From NCBI GenBank assembly GCA_945897805.1, contig CAMDFX010000002.1, positions 186,001-250,000 on the forward strand: a stretch of 64,000 bases of DNA, in the 5' to 3' direction. The notes beneath the pieces are model-generated. The model made no database searches. It worked only from the letters and a program-made list of their open reading frames with translations, and was not told the origin of the DNA. The translations under genes and the position numbers were made by a program. Source of the DNA: Chryseobacterium gleum (GTDB lineage Bacteria; Bacteroidota; Bacteroidia; Flavobacteriales_D; Crocinitomicaceae). Positions 28,858 through 37,580 of the stretch are shown piece by piece (the stretch's first letter is position 1; each line of letters begins with the position of its first letter).

Positions 28858-31542
28858 ATGAAAATGAAAAAAATCGTTAAAACTATTTCGTTAATCTTTG
28901 CGCTGGCGTGTTTTACATACACGAATGCACAGATGAAATCAACTCCTTCTTATTGGGAAAAAACAACCGAACCAGCAGTTCCAGCAATGGCAACAAGAGT
29001 GATTCAACCCAATGTTTATCTGAATTTTCAATTAAATGTAGCTGAATTGAAAAACAAGCTCCAATATGCAAGTTTAAAAACCGATTTAAATCCAACGGAA
29101 ATATTTATAGCATTGCCACATCCTGATGGTCAATTTTATGAATATCAAGTGTTTCTAAACACAACGATGCATCCTGAATTGCAAGCAAATTTTCCAGAAA
29201 TCAGATCTTATGATGCAATTGCAACCAATCATTCAGGAAATACAGTAAAATTAGACGTTACACCACAAGGTTTTCATGCGATGATTTTGTCGCCAAGTGA
29301 ATCGACCATTTTTATTGATCCTTATTCTTTTGGTGGTGGAGATATTTCAAATTACATCGTTTATTTCAAAAAGGACTTCAAAACTGACAAGATTTTTGAT
29401 TGCAGCTTTCTTTCTGAAGAAAATTCAATCAATGTTGGTCAAGAAGAATTTACCCCAAAAGCTTTTGGTACTTGTGAATTGAGAACCTACAGGCTGGCAC
29501 TTTCTGCTACTGGCGAATACACTACCTTTCATGGCGGAACAGTTGCATTAGCGCAAGCTGCACAGGTTACAACAATGAATCGTGTAAATGGTGTTTACGA
29601 AACAGACATGGCCATCACGATGGTTATTATTCCGAACAATGATTTATTAATTTATACAAATTCAGCATCCGATCCTTTTACCAACGGGACACCGGGCTCG
29701 ATGATTACACAAAACCAAACTGCTGTAAATGCTGCAATTGGAAGTTCAAACTACGATATTGGTCACGTTTTCGGAACAAATAGTGGTGGCCTTGCTGGCT
29801 TAGGAGTTGTTTGTGGAACGCAAAAAGCACGCGGAGTTACTGGAAGCGGCGCACCTATTGGTGATCCTTTTGATATTGATTATGTAGCGCATGAAATGGG
29901 GCATCAATTTTCAGGAAATCACTCTTTCAATAATTCTTGCAGCGGAAACAGAAATAATAACACTGCTGTTGAACCAGGAAGTGGAACGACAATCATGGGT
30001 TATGCCGGAATTTGCGCACCAGATATTCAATCGAATAGTGATGATCATTTTCATGGAAGAAATTTACAAGAAATTGGAGCGTTTATAACGGGAGCATCGC
30101 ATACTTGCCCAGTAAAAACACCATTAAACAACACAGCACCAAATATTTCATCTACAGTTGGAACGGTTACAATTCCAGCAAGTACGCCTTTTGCTTTGAC
30201 AGCAATTGCAACTGATGCCGACGGAAATACTTTGACTTATTGCTGGGAACAAATAAACAATGAAATATCTACTCAAGCCCCTGTAGCTTCTGCAACTGGA
30301 GGGCCAAATTTTAGATCTATTTCACCATCAACTAGTCCAACACGTTATTTTCCCACAATTGCAAGTCAAATGTCAAATGGACCTTTTACTTGGGAAGTTA
30401 TCCCCTCCGTTTCAAGAACCATGAATTTTAGAGTGACCGTAAGAGACAACGCAATTGGAGGTAGTTGCAATGACCATGAAGATGTAACAATTACTACAAC
30501 TTCTACCGCGGGACCATTTATTGTGAATTACCCAAGTTTAACAGGTATTTCATGGGCTGTTGGTGATACAAGAACAGTAACTTGGAGTGTAGCAAACACA
30601 GATGTTGCTCCGGTTGCATGCGCCAATGTAAATGTAATGTTGTCAGTAGATGGCGGTATAACTTTTACAACCATACTTGCTAATACTCCAAACGACGGAT
30701 CTCAAGATGTTTTGGTGCCAAATTCTATTACCACAACTGCAATCATCATGGTAATTTGCGAAAATGGAACTTTCTTTGATGTTTCAAACAACTTTTTTGA
30801 AATCACAACTGGTGTAAGTTGCACCTCACCATCTTTACCTGTTCTAGCAGGAAACAACACCATGTGTTTGGGCGGATCTGCAACATTAACTGTCACTGGT
30901 GGTTCGTTAAATGACGCAACAGATTGGCACTGGTATACAGGAAGTTGCGGCGGAACAGCAGTTGGAACAGGAACATCAATAATCGCCTCTTCTCCTGGAA
31001 TTTATTATGTGCGCGGCGAAGGCGGATGTGTAACACCAGGAAATTGTGCTACAGTTAATTTACAAATACAAACCATCGTAAATACCGTTGTTGTTTCTGG
31101 AGTACAAATGACCGCAAATCAATCTAGCGCTACTTATCAATGGATTGATTGCGCGAATGGAAACGCCATAATCACTGGTGCAACAGGACAATCTTATACC
31201 GCAACAAATAACGGTCAATATGCGGTAATTATTACAAGAAATGGATGCACAGACACTTCAGATTGCATTACAATAAACAGTGCAGGAATTGAAGATTTGA
31301 ACCTGATAAACGTACAGATCTATCCAAACCCTGTTGCATCAACTTTAACTGTTGATTTCGGTCAAGCAATTAATTTAGATGTGATTGAATTAACAGATGC
31401 TTTGGGAAGAATTGTTCAGACGTTCAAAAACTTCAACGGAAATCAAATTCAAATTGATTTAGCGAAAGAAAGTAGCGGTGTTTATTTCTTGAATTTAAAC
31501 ATTGATCAGAACTCAAAAACGCTGAAAGTCATTAAACAATAA
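28858..31542 (+). CDS. Secreted reprolysin-like zinc metalloprotease with T9SS sorting domain
   Basis: A secreted metallo-endopeptidase. After a signal peptide and a propeptide-like region, the catalytic domain carries the metzincin zinc motif HEMGHQFSGNH at 345-355 and a Met-turn-like IMGYAGIC near 379. An Ig-like region follows, including GNNTMCLGGSATLTVTGG with WYTG, similar to modules in the large T9SS protein at 37581. The C-terminus is a type A T9SS sorting domain (IQIYPNPVASTLTVDFG to the end KTLKVIKQ), directing export by the type IX system. Length of 894 residues fits this family. Substrates are unknown. A strong terminator follows. Confidence 0.93.
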   Translation: MKMKKIVKTISLIFALACFTYTNAQMKSTPSYWEKTTEPAVPAMATRVIQPNVYLNFQLNVAELKNKLQYASLKTDLNPTEIFIALPHPDGQFYEYQVFLNTTMHPELQANFPEIRSYDAIATNHSGNTVKLDVTPQGFHAMILSPSESTIFIDPYSFGGGDISNYIVYFKKDFKTDKIFDCSFLSEENSINVGQEEFTPKAFGTCELRTYRLALSATGEYTTFHGGTVALAQAAQVTTMNRVNGVYETDMAITMVIIPNNDLLIYTNSASDPFTNGTPGSMITQNQTAVNAAIGSSNYDIGHVFGTNSGGLAGLGVVCGTQKARGVTGSGAPIGDPFDIDYVAHEMGHQFSGNHSFNNSCSGNRNNNTAVEPGSGTTIMGYAGICAPDIQSNSDDHFHGRNLQEIGAFITGASHTCPVKTPLNNTAPNISSTVGTVTIPASTPFALTAIATDADGNTLTYCWEQINNEISTQAPVASATGGPNFRSISPSTSPTRYFPTIASQMSNGPFTWEVIPSVSRTMNFRVTVRDNAIGGSCNDHEDVTITTTSTAGPFIVNYPSLTGISWAVGDTRTVTWSVANTDVAPVACANVNVMLSVDGGITFTTILANTPNDGSQDVLVPNSITTTAIIMVICENGTFFDVSNNFFEITTGVSCTSPSLPVLAGNNTMCLGGSATLTVTGGSLNDATDWHWYTGSCGGTAVGTGTSIIASSPGIYYVRGEGGCVTPGNCATVNLQIQTIVNTVVVSGVQMTANQSSATYQWIDCANGNAIITGATGQSYTATNNGQYAVIITRNGCTDTSDCITINSAGIEDLNLINVQIYPNPVASTLTVDFGQAINLDVIELTDALGRIVQTFKNFNGNQIQIDLAKESSGVYFLNLNIDQNSKTLKVIKQ

Positions 31543-31563
31543 AAGCTTTTAAATTTAGTAAGG

Positions 31564-31590
31564 AAAGGAGGCAATTTGCCTCCTTTTTTT
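31564..31590 (+). terminator. Terminator of the metalloprotease gene
   Basis: AAAGGAGGCAA pairs with TTTGCCTCCTTT almost without loop bases, and the stem runs into a T tract, a textbook intrinsic terminator 22 bp after the stop codon. Confidence 0.9.
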
Positions 31591-31776
31591 ATGTAATTAA
31601 GTTTTGAAATTATTAGTAAGTTGATGAAAAATCGTTTTTACATGCCCCTTTATTTCAAAATACTGTTCTGTTGGTTTACCGAAGTACAAATAATCCCATT
31701 TAACGTTAATTTTGAACTATCTAACAAACAAAATGCAAGGCGGTGCGTTCCACCTAGAAACAAATAAAATTAAAAC

Positions 31777-32619
31777 ATGAAAAAAATAATCTTTTCGATT
31801 TTCATTATTGGTTTATCTAGTAGTTTAAATGCACAAAAAAGTTGCTGCTCAAAGCCCACAGAATCAACAGAAACATTTGCGATGTTGACACAAGATGAAA
31901 ACTTTGTTGCCACGCACCTAGACCCAAAACCTTTCACATTAGAAAACCCAATTGGAAAAGAAATTTCATTCAAAACGAAAGATGGAATCAATGGCCATGC
32001 CTATGAAATCAAAGCGGCTAAACCCACTAATAATTATGTCTTAGTTATTCATGAATGGTGGGGATTGAATGATTATATCAAGCAAGAATCAGAAAAAATA
32101 TACCAAACATTGGGAAATGTGAACGTGATTGCCATTGATTTATACGACCAAAAAGTGGCAACGGTGAAAGATTCTGCAGCAAAGTATATGCAATCTGTTC
32201 AAACGGTTAGGGCAGAAAACATCATCAACGGCGTGCTTTCTCATGTTGGAAAAAAAACTAAAATTGCCACAATTGGCTGGTGTTTTGGTGGCGGTTGGAG
32301 TATGCAAACAAGCTTACTCGCTGGGGAAAAAAGCAAAGCTTGCGTCATGTACTACGGGATGCCTGAAGAAAATATTGAAAAGATTCAAACCTTGCAATCT
32401 CCAGTGCTATTTGTTTGGCCAAAACAAGATCAATGGATCAATAAAGAAATGGTTGATCAATTTGAAAACAACATGAAAATAGCTTACAAAAGGTTAACTG
32501 TTGAAGCTTACGAGGCAGATCATGCTTTTGCAAATCCAAGTAATCCAAAATACAGTAAAACACTTGCCGATGATGCATTCAACAAGGCAATGGCATTTAT
32601 CAAATTGAATTTAAAATAA
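31777..32619 (+). CDS. Exported dienelactone hydrolase family protein
   Basis: An alpha/beta hydrolase of the dienelactone hydrolase family, preceded by a signal peptide (MKKIIFSIFIIGLSSSLNAQ) so probably periplasmic. The nucleophile elbow GWCFGGGW near residue 168 uses cysteine as in true DLH enzymes; the downstream Asp and the final DHAFANP supply the acid and histidine. HEWWGLNDYIKQ is the conserved oxyanion segment. A cysteine-rich QKSCCSKPTES patch follows the signal. Length of 280 residues is normal. Natural substrate is unknown. Confidence 0.9.
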   Translation: MKKIIFSIFIIGLSSSLNAQKSCCSKPTESTETFAMLTQDENFVATHLDPKPFTLENPIGKEISFKTKDGINGHAYEIKAAKPTNNYVLVIHEWWGLNDYIKQESEKIYQTLGNVNVIAIDLYDQKVATVKDSAAKYMQSVQTVRAENIINGVLSHVGKKTKIATIGWCFGGGWSMQTSLLAGEKSKACVMYYGMPEENIEKIQTLQSPVLFVWPKQDQWINKEMVDQFENNMKIAYKRLTVEAYEADHAFANPSNPKYSKTLADDAFNKAMAFIKLNLK

Positions 32620-32745
32620 CACAAAATCATTGATTTACAATTTTTTAAATGCTTTGAGAATTATCTTGATGCGTTTTTTTATTTGAATCCAGCATTATTA
32701 AAAACAGATTCGTTCAGGCAAAGAAATAAAGCACATTCTACCTAA

Positions 32746-34437
32746 TCATTTAGGTTGAAAACCACCTTTCACTTTTATTTGACCATACTCATATTCTCGC
32801 TCGGTCAAAATCTTTCCTCTGCTGTCAAAAGTTCTCAAAAATCCGTGTTTCATTCCGTCTTTGTAATTCACTTCAGATGTGATTTCGCCTCTTCTGCTGA
32901 ATTCACGCATGGAGCCGTCTAGCTTACCTGCTTTATAGGTAGAAGTTACGGCAGGTACTTTTCCGCCTGGATAAAAATCTTTCCACTCGCCGTCTTTTTC
33001 ACCATTTTTATAATTGCCTTCTTCTGTTTTCTTAAAATCTTTAGATGAAAAAGAAACCGCATAGCCATTTTTGACACTTTCAAAAGTAACCCTGCCTTTC
33101 ATAGGGCCGTAACTCACTTTAGATTTGGTTTTTAATAATTTGTAGGTGAACAAATCTTTTTGTCTGCCATTTTCAAAATATTCGACCCATTCTTTATTTT
33201 TTAGTCCGTTTTTATAATAACCTGTCAATTTTAAAACGCCTTTAAATGAGTATGATTTCCATTCACCGTGCAAAACCCCGGATTTAAAAGTTGTTTCATT
33301 TTTCAACTTCCCGTTTTCCCAGTTATTTATCCATCTTCCCTCTTCTTTTCCGGCGACATAATTTCCTGACATTAATAGAGTTCCGTCTTCATACCAAGTC
33401 TCCCACAATCCATTTTTTTCATCTTTGGCAAAACTTCCCAATTTGAATTTTGAACCATCTTTGTAAAAGTAATTCCAATTTCCATCCTTCAAGCCCATTT
33501 TATATTGGGCATTATAGGCAATTTCTCCCGTTGGATACCAATAGGTCCAGTCGCCATTTTGTTGATCTTCTTTGAAATTTCCAGACATATCTCGCACACT
33601 AAATTTGGTGTACCAAGTCCACAATCCATTTTTCTGGCCTACTTTGTAAAATCCTTCTGTCTTTACTTGGCCATTGTCATAAAAATATTGGTATTTACCG
33701 TCCATGCGGTCTTCATGGTAATTGCAGATTTTTTCAATCTTACCAGTATAGTAGTAAAATTTCCAAAGGCCAGACTTTTTTCCGTTTTTGTATGTGCCTG
33801 ACAATGAGGAATCACCAAGAATACTTTTTTCCAAAAAGATTCCATCTAAAACCCCAGATTTATAGAAATAATAATGTTTTAGCAATCCATTGTTATACAT
33901 TTCAACAATTTTCCCTGTTCCATTGGTTAATGTTTGCGTGTGCAACGAATCATCAATCCAAAAAGATTGGACAAAGCGGATAGAATCAATAATTTCTTCC
34001 ACCATTTTCGGACTACCATCAATGTGAAATGTTTTCCAAATTCCAAATTCTTTGTTTTCTTTAAAAAACCCTTCCGTTTCGAGCACGCCACTCTCGTTCC
34101 AAAGGCGGTAAATACTGTCTTGCAGGTCGTTGATAAAATATCCTTCTTGTCGCATTGCCCCATTGGGATATTTCAGAATAACGGCTCCATGCAATTTTCC
34201 TTTGTAATAATTTCTCATTTCACTCAACTTTCCTTCACGGTCAAAATATTCCCATTTTCCATGTTCTAAGGAAGTTTCACCAAGCGGGTCTTTGTAGTAA
34301 GAACCAATCGATTGAGGTTTTGAATTTTGAAAATCCCAATAGAATGTTTTCTTTTTGGTTAGGTTTTCCTTCAATACTTTTTGACTGTTTGCATTAAAAG
34401 ATGCGAAAAACAGCAAACAAAAAATGAATCTTAACAT
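32746..34437 (-). CDS. MORN-repeat (YwqK-like) exported protein
   Basis: After a signal peptide (MLRFIFCLLFFASFNANSQ), the 563-residue protein is made almost entirely of MORN-type repeats of about 23 residues with the pattern YYKNGKKxGxWxxYYxxG, at least fifteen copies. Family members include the YwqK antitoxin-like group and cell-envelope proteins of Bacteroidota. MORN repeats usually mediate protein or lipid contacts; there is no catalytic motif. One section near residue 435 (KVSYGPMKGRVTFESVKNG) departs from the repeat pattern. It is the only gene in this minus-strand block besides a LysE exporter 43 bp upstream. Confidence 0.8.
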   Translation of the reverse strand: MLRFIFCLLFFASFNANSQKVLKENLTKKKTFYWDFQNSKPQSIGSYYKDPLGETSLEHGKWEYFDREGKLSEMRNYYKGKLHGAVILKYPNGAMRQEGYFINDLQDSIYRLWNESGVLETEGFFKENKEFGIWKTFHIDGSPKMVEEIIDSIRFVQSFWIDDSLHTQTLTNGTGKIVEMYNNGLLKHYYFYKSGVLDGIFLEKSILGDSSLSGTYKNGKKSGLWKFYYYTGKIEKICNYHEDRMDGKYQYFYDNGQVKTEGFYKVGQKNGLWTWYTKFSVRDMSGNFKEDQQNGDWTYWYPTGEIAYNAQYKMGLKDGNWNYFYKDGSKFKLGSFAKDEKNGLWETWYEDGTLLMSGNYVAGKEEGRWINNWENGKLKNETTFKSGVLHGEWKSYSFKGVLKLTGYYKNGLKNKEWVEYFENGRQKDLFTYKLLKTKSKVSYGPMKGRVTFESVKNGYAVSFSSKDFKKTEEGNYKNGEKDGEWKDFYPGGKVPAVTSTYKAGKLDGSMREFSRRGEITSEVNYKDGMKHGFLRTFDSRGKILTEREYEYGQIKVKGGFQPK

Positions 34438-34479
34438 GTGAAATTTTGATTTATAGAATAATGAAAAACACTCTTTTTG

Positions 34480-35127
34480 TTACATTTTTGAGAGAATACC
34501 TTGCGCGAACAATACAATTCCAAACAAAAATAAAATTGTTCCTGTGATTCTGTTCAATGAGGTTAAAACCCCGTCAGTAATGAAAGGCCTCAGTCTTTTA
34601 GCTCCTAAAATTTTCAAGAAGTCAATGGAAAAAAAGACAAAAAGCAGGATTGAAATATAAACAAACGTGGGGGCCCAAATATGCGAATTGGATGTTTGTT
34701 TCGTTCCTAAGGCCATCACGCTAAACCAATAAACGATTACCATTGGATTGGCTAAATTGAGCACCACCCCTTTCACAAAAAGCATCAAATAATCTCTTGA
34801 ATTATGAATGGTATTGCCCAAATCATCTTGTTTGTGCGGTTTTGGTTTTTTGAAAAAAGAAATACTTCCATAAATTAGAAATAAACAACCGCCAAGAATT
34901 TTTAATATACCCTCGTTTTCACCTTTGGTTAAAGCAGAAACTTCTGCATAAAAAACGTATGCTATAATGATGTAAATAAGATCACTGATAAAAATTCCTG
35001 CATCAAAAGCTAGTGCTGCTCTCATTCCTTTTCGTATGCTTATTTCTAGCAAAACAAAGAAAGCAGGCCCAAGCATAATGCTTAAAATGAAACCTGTTCC
35101 TACAGCACTTAAAACTAATTCTAGCAA
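34480..35127 (-). CDS. LysE/RhtB family amino-acid exporter
   Basis: A 215-residue membrane protein with six hydrophobic spans and the N-terminal motif GPAFFVLLEISIRKGMRAAL, characteristic of the LysE/RhtB exporter family. The central KGVVLNLANPMVIVYWFSVM segment is also diagnostic. It likely exports amino acids or related small molecules across the inner membrane. The start is a TTG at 35127 because no in-frame ATG precedes the first span. It lies upstream of the MORN-repeat gene with a 42-bp gap. Confidence 0.85.
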   Translation of the reverse strand: MLELVLSAVGTGFILSIMLGPAFFVLLEISIRKGMRAALAFDAGIFISDLIYIIIAYVFYAEVSALTKGENEGILKILGGCLFLIYGSISFFKKPKPHKQDDLGNTIHNSRDYLMLFVKGVVLNLANPMVIVYWFSVMALGTKQTSNSHIWAPTFVYISILLFVFFSIDFLKILGAKRLRPFITDGVLTSLNRITGTILFLFGIVLFAQGILSKM

Positions 35128-35433
35128 TGGAGAAATTTTTATAGTTGATACAAAAATAATGAAACCATTGAGTATTGAATTAAAATCAACAGGTTATTTG
35201 AAAGTTTTAAGGTGAAAAATTGGTTTCAAAAGCTTAAGAAAAGCCATTGTAGATAACAATTTAACCTATATCTTTTGGATTTATAGTTACAACTGTGGTA
35301 AAATTTGAATGAAGTGATTACATTTGCAATAAATTATTCGGTGGAAAATAGAGTTTTTCTCTAGTTTCAAACCAAAAGCGTGGAATAAACAATCTCTTGG
35401 ATATTTCATCAACCACTTAAAAATTGTGTATTT
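35128..35433. other. Intergenic stretch of about 306 bp
   Basis: This AT-rich region between the divergent LysE and small acidic-protein genes contains no coding frame of note. The only recognisable element is TACATTTG at 35319-35326, a perfect TAnnTTTG box on the plus strand, but it lies more than 100 bp before the next ATG. No repeat, RNA fold or attachment site was seen. Confidence 0.6.
35319..35326 (+). promoter_or_regulatory. Candidate -7 box upstream of the acidic protein gene
   Basis: TACATTTG matches TAnnTTTG exactly. If used, it would give a leader of about 100 bases ahead of the gene at 35434; no good -33 box is present. Confidence 0.3.
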
Positions 35434-35793
35434 ATGAAAATTACAGCGGCAAATAAAAAACTAGATTCAATCATTGAAAAAGTTGAAAAAGAAGGCGTTC
35501 TTGCAAAAGGTATTGTGGATGATTTAAAAGAATTGCGCGAATTTGCTTTGAAAGAACAAGACCCTTTGGTTACCAAAGTATTGAGGTTGACTTATGAGTT
35601 TCTTACTGAGCGTGAGGCGTTTAATGTGCAAGCACAATACGAGGAAGATGAAGAGGAAAATGAATATCCTATCGAGATTGAAGACAATGAAAATTTGCTT
35701 TATTTGTTGAACTTGCTGAAAAATGCAGACCACAAAATCAATCGTGAAGAAATTAAAGATTATAGAACTTCTCTGAAGGAAGAGCTTTATTAA
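35434..35793 (+). CDS. Small acidic protein of unknown function
   Basis: A 119-residue protein with no recognised family and no membrane or signal segment. The N-terminal half is helical and charged (KLDSIIEKVEKEGVLAKGIVDDLKELREF); the middle is strongly acidic (YEEDEEENEYPIEIEDNENLL), and the C-terminal part is helical again. It is probably a cytosolic helical protein. The frame is open with a clean ATG and is followed by an intrinsic terminator, supporting real expression. Confidence 0.7.
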   Translation: MKITAANKKLDSIIEKVEKEGVLAKGIVDDLKELREFALKEQDPLVTKVLRLTYEFLTEREAFNVQAQYEEDEEENEYPIEIEDNENLLYLLNLLKNADHKINREEIKDYRTSLKEELY

Positions 35794-35810
35794 TCAAGAC
35801 AAAACGACAT

Positions 35811-35840
35811 AAAAAAGGCGATTAAATTAATCGCCTTTTT
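35811..35840. terminator. Bidirectional terminator
   Basis: AAAAAGGCGATTAA pairs with TTAATCGCCTTTTT around two central bases, with A and T tracts on either side. It separates the small acidic gene from the converging aldehyde dehydrogenase. Confidence 0.9.
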
Positions 35841-35859
35841 CTTTGCTTTATATTTCCTT

Positions 35860-37416
35860 TTACAAATCAAACTTGATTCCTTGCGCCAACGGTAAACTAT
35901 CAGAATAATTGATTGTATTCGTTTGTCTTCTCATGTAAACTTTCCAAGCATCTGAACCAGACTCACGTCCTCCTCCTGTTTCTTTTTCACCACCAAAAGC
36001 GCCACCAATTTCAGCGCCGGAAGTTCCAATGTTTACGTTTGCAATTCCGCAATCTGAACCAGAAGCAGCCAAGAAAGCTTCTGCCTCTTTAAGGTTGTTG
36101 GTCATAATTGCAGACGACAATCCCTGTGGGACACCATTTTGCAAAGCGATCGCATTTTCAACTGTGCCGCTATATTTCATCAAGTATAAAATTGGCGCAA
36201 AAGTTTCATGTTGTACGATGGCATAATCATTACTCGCTTCAGCAATTGCTGGTTTCACATAGCAGCCAGACTCATATCCTTCGCCTGTCAAAACACCACC
36301 TTCCACGATAATTTTTCCACCTTCTTCAACCACTTTTTGCAAAGCATTTTGGTAAGCTGCAACCGCATCTTTGTCAATCAATGGGCCAACGTGCATGTTT
36401 TGATCCAATGGATTTCCAATTTTCAATTGTCCATAAGCTTTTACGATGGCGTTTTTAACCGTTTCGTAAACCTCTTCATGAATGATCAATCGACGCGTAG
36501 AAGTACATCTTTGTCCAGCGGTTCCTATGGCACCAAAAACAGCGCCTGGTACAACCACTTTCAAATCTGCAGTTGGCGTGATTATAATCGCATTATTTCC
36601 TCCTAATTCGAGCAAAGAACGACCTAAGCGCTCACCAACAACTTGACCAACAGATTTACCCATTCTAGTTGAACCTGTTGCAGAAATCAAAGGAACTCTT
36701 TTGTCTGCTGTCATTGCTTTACCTAATTCAGGTCCACCAATCACCAAACAAGAAACACCTTCAGGAACATCATTATCGGTAAAAACTTCTTCTGCAATTT
36801 TTTGACAAGCAATGGCAGTCAAAGGTGTTTTTTCAGATGGTTTCCAAATACAAACATCTCCACAAACCCATGCCAAAGCCGCATTCCAGCTCCAAACAGC
36901 CACTGGAAAATTAAATGCAGAAATAATTCCCACCAATCCTAGCGGATGATATTGCTCATACATTCTGTGACTAGGTCGTTCAGAATGCATCGTCAAACCA
37001 TATAATTGACGTGAAAGTCCAACAGCAAAATCGCAGATGTCGATCATTTCTTGCACTTCTCCCAAACCTTCTTGCAACGATTTTCCCATTTCGTAGGAAA
37101 CCAATTTTCCGAGTGGTTCTTTGTAATCTCTTAATTTATCTCCCAATTGTCTTACAACTTCACCCCGTTTTGGCGCTGGCATTTGTCTCCAAACTTTGAA
37201 AGCTTCTTGAGATTTTAAGATTGCAGCTTCATAATCCGCAGGTGAAGCTGCAGCAACAGAAGCAATTAATTTTCCATCTACTGGAGAATAAGAATCAATT
37301 TGTTCACCACTGGTATTAAACCAATAACTTCCTGTAGAAGCGCCTGGATTGATGGATTCAATTCCTAATTGATCCAATATTTCTTGAATTTCAAGACCTG
37401 ATTGCACGTTAGACAT
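35860..37416 (-). CDS. Aldehyde dehydrogenase, ALDH7 (aminoadipate-semialdehyde) type
   Basis: An NAD-dependent aldehyde dehydrogenase. The catalytic cysteine is in AGQRCTSTRRL (about residue 304), the general-base region in LELGGNNAIIITPT, and the nucleotide motif GSTRMGKSVG. The family signature resembles antiquitin (ALDH7A1) and bacterial L-piperidine-6-carboxylate dehydrogenases that oxidise 2-aminoadipate-6-semialdehyde in lysine degradation. Length of 518 residues fits. It is a single gene with a perfect -7 box about 30 bp upstream. The substrate is inferred from family membership; the glutaryl-CoA dehydrogenase-like gene elsewhere in the window would fit the same pathway. Confidence 0.9.
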   Translation of the reverse strand: MSNVQSGLEIQEILDQLGIESINPGASTGSYWFNTSGEQIDSYSPVDGKLIASVAAASPADYEAAILKSQEAFKVWRQMPAPKRGEVVRQLGDKLRDYKEPLGKLVSYEMGKSLQEGLGEVQEMIDICDFAVGLSRQLYGLTMHSERPSHRMYEQYHPLGLVGIISAFNFPVAVWSWNAALAWVCGDVCIWKPSEKTPLTAIACQKIAEEVFTDNDVPEGVSCLVIGGPELGKAMTADKRVPLISATGSTRMGKSVGQVVGERLGRSLLELGGNNAIIITPTADLKVVVPGAVFGAIGTAGQRCTSTRRLIIHEEVYETVKNAIVKAYGQLKIGNPLDQNMHVGPLIDKDAVAAYQNALQKVVEEGGKIIVEGGVLTGEGYESGCYVKPAIAEASNDYAIVQHETFAPILYLMKYSGTVENAIALQNGVPQGLSSAIMTNNLKEAEAFLAASGSDCGIANVNIGTSGAEIGGAFGGEKETGGGRESGSDAWKVYMRRQTNTINYSDSLPLAQGIKFDL

Positions 37417-37444
37417 TTGTCCTTGTTTTTTAATTATTAGGATA

Positions 37445-37452
37445 CAAAATTA
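37445..37452 (-). promoter_or_regulatory. -7 promoter box of the ALDH gene
   Basis: The minus strand reads TAATTTTG, a perfect TAnnTTTG, about 28 bp upstream of the ATG. A TTG about 24 bp further up may serve as a weak -33 element. Confidence 0.5.
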
Positions 37453-37491
37453 CATGAATTATTTAACTCTTTAATTCAATTTTGAGAAATA

Positions 37492-37532
37492 AAAAAAGCA
37501 TTTACCAGAACTGAATCCGATAAATGCTTTTC
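37492..37532 (-). terminator. Terminator of the large T9SS repeat protein gene
   Basis: TAAATGCTTTT and AAAAGCATTTA form an 11-bp stem across a 15-base loop; on the minus strand the stem is followed by a T-rich tract. It lies between the repeat-protein gene and the ALDH gene. Confidence 0.8.
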
Positions 37533-37548
37533 TTTTTTTAGACCGAAA

Positions 37549-37572
37549 GACTAAAGTTATTAGACTTTAGTC
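37549..37572. terminator. Second hairpin just after the T9SS protein stop
   Basis: GACTAAAG pairs with CTTTAGTC around an 8-base loop, 9 bp downstream of the stop on the minus strand. It has no immediate T tract and could be a 3'-end-protecting hairpin upstream of the main terminator. Confidence 0.4.
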
Positions 37573-37580
37573 TTGTGTAC

